Origin: Flavobacteriales bacterium UBA3431 | GTDB lineage: Bacteria; Bacteroidota; Bacteroidia; Flavobacteriales; Schleiferiaceae | Length of the DNA: 5,231 bases | NCBI GenBank assembly: GCA_002381225.1 | Contig: DFSS01000024.1 | Span: 15,130-20,360 of the forward strand | Reading direction: 5' to 3' | Part shown: piece by piece, positions 1-4,638 of the stretch | How the letters are laid out: each line of letters starts with the position of its first letter | How positions within the stretch are numbered: the stretch's first letter is position 1 | Position numbers and translations under genes: made by a program | Notes under the pieces: model-generated | Database searches by the model: none | What the model was told of the DNA's origin: nothing | What the model saw: only the letters and a program-made list of their open reading frames with translations

Positions 1-24
1 GTTGTTTTGCCAAGCCCTCAAGCC

Positions 25-1926
25 TCAGTAAGCCCGTGCGCTGCTGCCCTCCATGTAGTTGACGAAGGCGCGGTTGGCCACGCGCGTGCCTCCAGGTGTG
101 GGATAGTTGCCCGTGAAGTACCAGTCGCCCAAGTTTTCGGGGCAAGAGGCATGCAGATCCTCAATGGTCTGGTAGATGACCTTGACCTCGGCCTTGACAC
201 TGGAGGGAGTGAGCATTTGGGCAATTCGGTCCGAAATTTCCTCTGCGGTAAAGGGCGCATACACCGCCTTGGCCGCATTGACTTGCTCCTCCATGGGCTT
301 CTCGAGTTCGGCCTTCGCCGCCGCCAAAGCGTCCGTCAAAACATGCCACATTCCGCGCTCTTCCAACAGGGAAACTGCAGCGCGGAAGGCGGCAAAATCG
401 CCCAACTTCGCCATGTCGATGCCATAGCAATCCGGGTAGCGAATCTGAGGGGCAGATGACACAATGATGATGCGCTTTGGACCCAAGCGATCGAGCATCT
501 TCAAAATGCTCTGCTTTAGAGTCGTACCGCGCACGATGCTGTCGTCGACGGCCACCACGGTGTCTTTGGGGGTAACGACATGGTAGGTGCTGTCGTAGAC
601 GTGGGAAACCATGTCCTCGCGTCCGGCATCTTCAGTGATGAAGGTGCGCAGTTTGACGTCTTTCCAGGCAATTTTTTCGAGGCGTGGGCGGCGCGTGAGA
701 ATGTGGCGGAGGTCTTCCGAGTTGTAGTTGGAACCCAAGGCCTTGACTTGCTCGATTTTGCGCTCATTCAGAGCATCTTCCACGCCTTTTAGGAGGCCAT
801 AGAAGGAAATTTCGGCCGTGTTGGGGATGAAGCTGAAGACGGTGTCGTCAAAATTTTGGTCCGCGGCATCCAACACACGATCGGCTAATCGGCGGCCCAA
901 TTCGAGACGCTCCTGGTAGATCGCTCCATCATTTCCGCGTGAGAAATAGATGCGTTCAAAAGAGCACGCGAGGCGCTCTTTGGGCTCGATTACCTTCTCA
1001 ATCGACACGTCCCCATTGCGGCGAATCCAAATCATGTGGCCCGGAGGGACTTCGTGCACGTCTTCAAAGGCCACTCCAAAAGCAGTCTGAATGACAGGAC
1101 GCTCGGAGGCCACGACTGCGACCTCATCGTCTACGTAGTAGTAGGCGGGCCGGATACCATGAGGATCGCGCAGCAAAAAGGCATCGCCTTGCCCGACCAT
1201 TCCGCCCATGGCATATCCGCCGTCCCAGGGAGCGGCCGCTTTGCGCAAAACTCGAGGCAGTTGTAGGTTGTTCATTTGATGGACACTGCGCTCGGGCTTG
1301 GTCAAGCCGAATACCTCCTTCGCTTCTTTGTGAAGGCGCTCATTTTCCTTGTCGAGGAAGTGCCCAATTTTTTCCATCACCGTCACCGTGTCGGCCCGCT
1401 CCTTGGGGTGCTGTCCTAAGGAGATCAGTTCATCCACGAGCTCCTTGACATTGGTCATGTTGAAGTTGCCGGCGACGATGAGGTTGCGACTCATCCAGTT
1501 GCTTTGGCGCAAAAATGGATGGCAGGCCTCAATGGAGTTTCCGCCGTACGTTCCGTAGCGCAAGTGGCCCAAATACACCTCGCAAGCAAAGGCCAAGTTT
1601 TCTTTGACCCACTGAACATCTTTGAGGCGCTCCGGCTTCCCGTCGACTATCGTGTTGATGCGCGTTTGGATGCGGTGAAAAATATCCTGCATGGGTTTCG
1701 CCTCCACTGAGCGGTAGCGGGAGATGTAGCGCTGGCCTGGGGCCATGTCCAATTTGACCCCAGCCAATCCCGCGCCGTCTTGGCCGCGGTTGTGCTGCTT
1801 TTCCATCATGAGCACCATTTTGTTGAGGCCGTACAGGGCCGTCCCGTGCTTTTCCAGGTAGTGCCCAAGGGGTTTGCGGAGCCGTAGTAGGGCAATTCCG
1901 CACTCGTGGTGGATGGCGTCGCTCAT
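25..1926 (-). CDS. purF: Amidophosphoribosyltransferase-like protein (PurF family, long Bacteroidota form)
   Basis: The family transfers ammonia from glutamine to PRPP to give 5-phosphoribosylamine, the first step of purine synthesis in the cytoplasm. The 633-aa protein starts MSDAIHHECG; Cys9 is the expected glutaminase nucleophile, exposed after removal of an 8-residue propeptide as in other PurF proteins. Glutaminase motifs follow: HNRGQDGAG (45-53), GHLRYGT (120-126), GNFNMTN (153-159) and DPHGIRP (254-260). The phosphoribosyltransferase domain has the PRPP loop AVDDSIVRGTT (459-469), then RYPDCYGIDM (496-505) and a C-terminal FTGNYPTP (604-611). It is 100-150 residues longer than typical PurF because of insertions in the glutaminase half (about 75-115 and 175-230). 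The start is the ATG at 1926: an in-frame TTG at 1974 would extend it, but that TTG coincides with the -33 element of a good promoter. PurF-family membership is certain. Whether it is the main purine enzyme or a paralogue cannot be told from this window, so the symbol is tentative. Confidence 0.93.
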   Translation of the reverse strand: MSDAIHHECGIALLRLRKPLGHYLEKHGTALYGLNKMVLMMEKQHNRGQDGAGLAGVKLDMAPGQRYISRYRSVEAKPMQDIFHRIQTRINTIVDGKPERLKDVQWVKENLAFACEVYLGHLRYGTYGGNSIEACHPFLRQSNWMSRNLIVAGNFNMTNVKELVDELISLGQHPKERADTVTVMEKIGHFLDKENERLHKEAKEVFGLTKPERSVHQMNNLQLPRVLRKAAAPWDGGYAMGGMVGQGDAFLLRDPHGIRPAYYYVDDEVAVVASERPVIQTAFGVAFEDVHEVPPGHMIWIRRNGDVSIEKVIEPKERLACSFERIYFSRGNDGAIYQERLELGRRLADRVLDAADQNFDDTVFSFIPNTAEISFYGLLKGVEDALNERKIEQVKALGSNYNSEDLRHILTRRPRLEKIAWKDVKLRTFITEDAGREDMVSHVYDSTYHVVTPKDTVVAVDDSIVRGTTLKQSILKMLDRLGPKRIIIVSSAPQIRYPDCYGIDMAKLGDFAAFRAAVSLLEERGMWHVLTDALAAAKAELEKPMEEQVNAAKAVYAPFTAEEISDRIAQMLTPSSVKAEVKVIYQTIEDLHASCPENLGDWYFTGNYPTPGGTRVANRAFVNYMEGSSARAY

Positions 1927-1944
1927 CAGAGGGGATTCAAAGTA

Positions 1945-1974
1945 CAAAGGTAGCGCTTCCCTATCTTCGCCCAA
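1945..1974 (-). promoter_or_regulatory. Bacteroidota-type promoter of the purF-like gene
   Basis: Read on the minus strand, TTG (1974-1972) is followed after 19 nt by TAccTTTG (1952-1945), a full match to the TAnnTTTG -7 consensus of Bacteroidota primary sigma factor promoters. The -7 motif ends 18 nt before the ATG at 1926, giving a short 5' leader of roughly 10-14 nt. No Shine-Dalgarno sequence precedes the ATG, which is normal in this phylum. The match and spacing are seen directly; promoter activity is inferred. Confidence 0.7.
1962..1969 (+). promoter_or_regulatory. Possible weak -7 element for the ACMSD gene
   Basis: TATCTTCG differs by one base from TAnnTTTG and lies 25 nt before the ACMSD start codon, a reasonable distance. 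No TTG or TTTG sits at the expected -33 position, so this would be a weak or activator-dependent promoter. It overlaps the -33/-7 spacer of the divergent purF-like promoter, so the two could interfere with each other. The evidence is one near-match only. Confidence 0.3.
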
Positions 1975-1994
1975 GACCCTCGATTCCTCGATCT

Positions 1995-3002
1995 ATGCAT
2001 TCTCAGCCCCTGGTGGTAGACATCCACACGCACATTCTTCCCGAGCACATTCCCCCCTTTGCGCAACGCTTTGGCTACGGGGGCTTTATCCACTTGGACC
2101 ACCATTGCCCGGGGTGCGCACGCATGATGAAGGACGATCAGTTTTTCCGAGAAATCCAAGCGAATTGCTGGGACCCCGAGGTGCGCCTGGGCGAATGTGC
2201 GGTACATGGGGTGCACATGCAGGTGCTGTCCACCGTGCCGGTCATGTTTAGCTATTGGGCGCCCGCCAAAGACGCGTTAGAGGTCGCTCGATTTTTAAAT
2301 GACCACATCGCCGACGTCGTGCAGCGCTATCCTGGTCGATTTGAAGGCCTGGGCACGCTTCCAATGCAAGACCCGGACCGTTCGATCCAAGAACTGGAGC
2401 GTTGCAAGGCCATCGGTTTGAAAGGCATCCAGATAGGTAGCCACATCAATGATTGGAATTTGGATGCGCCCGAACTCTTCCCCGTTTTCCAAGCCTGCGA
2501 GCGTTTGGGCATGGCTGTTTTCGTCCACCCATGGGATATGATGGGGACCCCAACGATGCCCAAATATTGGCTACCCTGGCTAGTCGGAATGCCGGCCGAA
2601 TCCTCTCGGGCCTTGTGCTCTTTAATCTTCGGGGGCGTTTTGGAGCGGCTACCCGGGATGCGGGTGGCGATTGCCCACGGCGGCGGGAGCTTTCCGGCAA
2701 CGTTGGGCCGCATCCAGCATGGATTTGATGTCCGACCGGACTTGTGTGCGGTGGACAACCCGATACCGCCGGCGTCGTATGTGGGTCGATTTTGGCTCGA
2801 TAGCTTGGTCCATGACCCCAAAGCCTTGGACTTCATTACCAATATGATGGGCGAGGACAAGATTGCTCTGGGCAGCGACTATCCCTTTCCTCTTGGGGAA
2901 TTGGAGCCGGGTAAGCTCATTCAGTCCATGGATTGGACGGGGGAGAAGAAAGCCAAAGTTTTGGGCCAAAACGCCCTCGACTGGTTGAATGGGCCGGCTT
3001 AA
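1995..3002 (+). CDS. 2-amino-3-carboxymuconate-6-semialdehyde decarboxylase (ACMSD)
   Basis: Zinc-dependent amidohydrolase-superfamily decarboxylase that converts ACMS, the product of HAAO, to 2-aminomuconate-6-semialdehyde. This draws the kynurenine pathway away from quinolinate and NAD synthesis. The 335-aa protein matches the family length (human about 336) and keeps the whole active site: HxH at His11/His13, His178 in FVHPWD, His228 in AHGGG, and Asp295 in GSDYPFP. Arg52 and Arg239 lie where the substrate-binding arginines of the Pseudomonas enzyme are found, one of them contributed by the partner subunit. Long stretches look like the animal enzyme, for example NCWDPEVR (57-64), STVPVMFSYWA (79-89), KYWLPWLVGMPAE (190-202) and PFPLGELEPGKLI (297-309). 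The ATG at 1995 fits the family N-terminus; there is no Shine-Dalgarno. The gene ends 7 bp from the convergent regulator gene. Bacterial homologues are called nbaD or amnD; I leave the symbol empty because the similarity is closer to the eukaryotic type. Confidence 0.96.
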   Translation: MHSQPLVVDIHTHILPEHIPPFAQRFGYGGFIHLDHHCPGCARMMKDDQFFREIQANCWDPEVRLGECAVHGVHMQVLSTVPVMFSYWAPAKDALEVARFLNDHIADVVQRYPGRFEGLGTLPMQDPDRSIQELERCKAIGLKGIQIGSHINDWNLDAPELFPVFQACERLGMAVFVHPWDMMGTPTMPKYWLPWLVGMPAESSRALCSLIFGGVLERLPGMRVAIAHGGGSFPATLGRIQHGFDVRPDLCAVDNPIPPASYVGRFWLDSLVHDPKALDFITNMMGEDKIALGSDYPFPLGELEPGKLIQSMDWTGEKKAKVLGQNALDWLNGPA

Positions 3003-3009
3003 AGCCTGC

Positions 3010-3663
3010 TCAAATCACGTACAAACGCTTGGCTAAGTCCTCCCGGATGAGGCTCACTTTTCCATTGTGGCGGACCACGATCGACCCTTCAGGAGCCCCT
3101 GGGCCTAGCACATCCATTTCGGACTCCAAACGAAAGTTTAGGGCGTCTAACTGACTCAAGATTTCAGATGAATCGTCCGTCACGGATACCAGACGGCAAT
3201 GCTGGCCGGCGCGAACGCGGGTCAAAGGATGGCCTTCATAGTCGGGCATTAAAAGGTCCACGGAAGGAATGGGATCGCCGTGTGGGTCAAATTTGGGAAA
3301 CCCAAGGAATTCGTCCAGCTTTTCAACAAGCTTTTCGCTGCGGACATGTTCGAGCTGTTCCGCAATTTCATGGACTTCATTCCAATCAAATCCCAATGTT
3401 TTGGACAGGAAGACTTCCCACATGCGGTGGCGGCGCAACAAGGAGATGGCAATGCGCTCTCCTAGGGGTGTCAGGCTTATGTGCCCGTATTTTTTGTAGT
3501 TAACCAGCCCTTTGGACTTCAACTTTTTAAGCATGGAGGTCACGCTTGGCGGAGCCACGTGGAGCTTTGCTGCGAGGTGGTTGGTTCCGATGTCGTCCCC
3601 GGTCATTTTAAACCGAAGGAGCATTTTGAGGTAGTCTTCCTCGTTTCGGGTAGCGCGATTCAT
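3010..3663 (-). CDS. DtxR/MntR-family metal-dependent transcriptional regulator
   Basis: A cytoplasmic, dimeric, metal-activated DNA-binding protein of 217 aa. Domains in order: winged helix (about 7-65, with helix-turn-helix GTNHLAAKLHVAPPSVTSML at 26-45 and wing YKKYGHISLTPLG), a metal-binding and dimerisation domain (about 70-135), and an SH3-like FeoA-type C-terminal domain (about 148-217). Metal positions align without gaps to DtxR numbering: His79, Glu83, His98, Glu102, Glu105 and His106. Position 10 is Asp and position 102 is Glu, as in the Mn sensor MntR (Asp8/Glu99), whereas DtxR has Met10 and Cys102. The residue matching MntR Glu11 is Lys13. The ATG overlaps the HAAO stop codon as ATGA, so the two genes are almost certainly co-transcribed and translationally coupled. 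Family membership is firm. The metal sensed and the target genes are inference; many Bacteroidota encode regulators of this type for iron or manganese homeostasis. Confidence 0.93.
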   Translation of the reverse strand: MNRATRNEEDYLKMLLRFKMTGDDIGTNHLAAKLHVAPPSVTSMLKKLKSKGLVNYKKYGHISLTPLGERIAISLLRRHRMWEVFLSKTLGFDWNEVHEIAEQLEHVRSEKLVEKLDEFLGFPKFDPHGDPIPSVDLLMPDYEGHPLTRVRAGQHCRLVSVTDDSSEILSQLDALNFRLESEMDVLGPGAPEGSIVVRHNGKVSLIREDLAKRLYVI

Positions 3664-4187
3664 TTTACAAAGCGGGGATCAGTGTCCATTGTGGTGCCGC
3701 ACTTGGTGCAAGTCCGCAGCTGGGCATCGTTGTAATAGGTTTGAAAGTGCGGAAGGAAGTCCGTTTCGATGTTCTTTAATTCGAAGTATGCGGCATGCAA
3801 AGGGTGGTTGCACGTGTCACAAAACCACATCAGTCCGTCGGTGAATCCTTTGCCCGCCCGTTTGCGTTCAATCACCAATCCAATGCTTCCGGCTTCGCGG
3901 ATGGGAGAGTGCGGTGTTCTCGCAGGGCATAGGAACATATCCCCGGCTTCAAGGGTGTGGTCCACCACGTGGCCATCTACTTGAGTGCGCACTGTGATGC
4001 GGCCCTCGAGCTGAAAAAAGAATTCATCCGTCTCATTGTAGTGGTAGTCTTTGCGGGCATTCGGGCCAGCGACTACCATGACGATGTAGTCCTCGGAATC
4101 GGGGCTGAGATTCTTGTTGCCTACTGGCGGGACAAGTTCATGTCGGTGTTCTTCGAGCCAGCGCTGGAAGTTGAAGGGTAGTAGCAT
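3660..4187 (-). CDS. nbaC: 3-hydroxyanthranilate 3,4-dioxygenase (HAAO)
   Basis: Cupin-fold Fe(II) extradiol dioxygenase that opens the ring of 3-hydroxyanthranilate to give ACMS, the precursor of quinolinate and the substrate of ACMSD. The 175-aa length suits the bacterial type. Iron ligands are His49, Glu55 and His93 (H-x5-E ... H). Substrate-binding residues appear as Arg45, Arg97 and Glu107. The C-terminal rubredoxin-like metal site is complete: Cys123-x2-Cys126 and Cys160-x2-Cys163. The ATG at 4187 (MLLPFNFQRW) matches the family N-terminus; a start at 4214 would add nine residues not expected for the family. It is the first gene of an operon with the DtxR/MntR-type regulator, overlapping it by ATGA (stop 3662-3660, next start 3663-3661). 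The next pathway enzyme, ACMSD, lies just beyond on the opposite strand. The symbol follows the Pseudomonas/Cupriavidus name; haaO would be equivalent. Confidence 0.96.
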   Translation of the reverse strand: MLLPFNFQRWLEEHRHELVPPVGNKNLSPDSEDYIVMVVAGPNARKDYHYNETDEFFFQLEGRITVRTQVDGHVVDHTLEAGDMFLCPARTPHSPIREAGSIGLVIERKRAGKGFTDGLMWFCDTCNHPLHAAYFELKNIETDFLPHFQTYYNDAQLRTCTKCGTTMDTDPRFVK

Positions 4188-4192
4188 GAGAA

Positions 4193-4200
4193 CAAAATTA
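4193..4200 (-). promoter_or_regulatory. Candidate -7 element immediately upstream of HAAO
   Basis: On the minus strand TAATTTTG matches TAnnTTTG exactly and ends 5 nt before the HAAO ATG at 4187. If active, transcription would begin at or next to the start codon and the mRNA would be leaderless or nearly so. No TTG lies at the expected -33 position, so the match may be chance in AT-rich sequence. Confidence 0.35.
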
Positions 4201-4240
4201 AACGCCCATAACACACCTGATTCACGCTGTGATAAAATAG

Positions 4241-4260
4241 TTAGTGAACGAGTTGTTTAA
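4241..4260. promoter_or_regulatory. Imperfect inverted repeat, possible regulator site
   Basis: Half-sites TTAnnnAAC (4241-4249) and GTTnnnTAA (4252-4260) mirror each other across a 2-bp centre. Six of nine positions pair. The size (20 bp) and the TTA...TAA ends resemble operators of DtxR-family proteins, and the site lies upstream of the HAAO-regulator operon, so autoregulation is conceivable. In AT-rich DNA such an imperfect repeat may also be chance. Confidence 0.25.
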
Positions 4261-4269
4261 TGAGTTTTC

Positions 4270-4292
4270 GGTACTATGTGTTGCATAGTACC
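4270..4292. promoter_or_regulatory. Perfect 9-bp inverted repeat, likely PadR operator
   Basis: Arms GGTACTATG (4270-4278) and CATAGTACC (4284-4292) are perfectly complementary around a 5-nt centre, TGTTG. The TTG at 4281-4283 in the centre is the candidate -33 element of the PadR promoter, so a dimer bound here would block RNA polymerase. Autorepression from a palindrome at the gene's own promoter is typical of PadR proteins. No T-run follows on either strand, which argues against a terminator. The repeat is seen directly; PadR binding is inferred. Confidence 0.65.
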
Positions 4293-4312
4293 AAATTTAA
4301 ACTATATCTTTG
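4281..4312 (+). promoter_or_regulatory. Bacteroidota-type promoter of the padR-pspC operon
   Basis: TTG (4281-4283), a 21-nt spacer, then TATCTTTG (4305-4312), an exact TAnnTTTG match. The -7 element ends 5 nt before the PadR ATG at 4318, so transcription should start at or almost at the start codon. The -33 element lies in the centre of the 9-bp inverted repeat. Confidence 0.65.
4292..4299 (-). promoter_or_regulatory. Possible opposing -7 element facing HAAO
   Basis: On the minus strand TAAATTTG is an exact TAnnTTTG match. It would place a start site inside the 9-bp inverted repeat and give HAAO a leader of about 100 nt. The nearest upstream TTG (4316-4314) is only 14 nt away, too short for normal spacing, so the call is weak. 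Confidence 0.2.
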
Positions 4313-4317
4313 TCAAC

Positions 4318-4635
4318 ATGAATACTGAAAATGCTCGGGCTCAAATGCGCAAAGGTGTGCTGGAGCTCTGCGTGCTTCGCGTCGTTCGCAAAGGGGAGGC
4401 CTACACCTCTGACCTCTCTGCGGCCCTGAAACAGGCGGACCTTCTTGTTGTCGAGGGAACCCTTTATCCCTTGCTCACACGCCTTAAAAATGCCGGATGG
4501 TTGGAGTACCGCTGGGAAGAGTCCAAGTCGGGCCCGCCCCGGAAGTACTACAAGCTGACCCCTAACGGGGAACGCCTCCTCGAAACACTCGATCAAGAGT
4601 GGAACCAATTTGTTCAAGCCGTTAACTCCCTGTAA
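4318..4635 (+). CDS. PadR-family transcriptional regulator (short form)
   Basis: A 105-aa winged-helix protein of the short PadR subgroup, which has the DNA-binding domain plus one C-terminal dimerisation helix and usually acts as a cytoplasmic repressor. Family signatures: QMRKGVLELCVL (9-20), the recognition region EGTLYPLLTRLKNAGWL (46-62), the wing SGPPRKYYKLTPNG (71-84) and the C-terminal helix (about 85-104). The start is the ATG at 4318, which gives the usual MNTENARAQMRKG N-terminus. An in-frame upstream ATG at 4276 lies inside the inverted repeat and before the -7 element, so it is not used. No Shine-Dalgarno is present. It is followed after 3 nt by the PspC gene, so the two form an operon that PadR probably represses itself. 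The inducing signal cannot be read from the sequence. Confidence 0.93.
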   Translation: MNTENARAQMRKGVLELCVLRVVRKGEAYTSDLSAALKQADLLVVEGTLYPLLTRLKNAGWLEYRWEESKSGPPRKYYKLTPNGERLLETLDQEWNQFVQAVNSL

Positions 4636-4638
4636 ATC

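Noticed and set aside
1..24. Edge sequence after the purF-like stop codon
   Set aside because: Too short to judge; no hairpin or coding signal visible.
7..459. Plus-strand open frame of 150 codons
   Set aside because: Lies antisense within the well-supported purF-like gene and has no recognisable domain.
1979..1992. Direct repeat of CTCGAT just before the ACMSD start
   Set aside because: Two 6-bp copies only; easily chance and no known role.
1874..2251. Plus-strand open frame of 125 codons spanning the purF-ACMSD spacer
   Set aside because: Overlaps both real genes out of frame; composition (rich in Arg, Pro, His) is typical of a shadow frame.
2327..2860. Minus-strand open frame of 177 codons
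   Set aside because: Fully antisense to ACMSD, whose active site is intact; no family resemblance in the antisense product.
3168..3503. Plus-strand open frame of 111 codons
   Set aside because: Antisense to the DtxR/MntR-type gene; no motif and no promoter-like motif noticed upstream.
4222..4232. Short palindrome TCAC-gct-GTGA
   Set aside because: Only 4-bp arms that do not extend, and the orientation is opposite to a CRP-type site.
4270..4292. Inverted repeat read as an intrinsic terminator
   Set aside because: No T-run follows on either strand and it sits between divergent gene starts, so an operator is more likely.
4297..4617. Minus-strand open frame of 106 codons
   Set aside because: Antisense to padR, which has complete family signatures.
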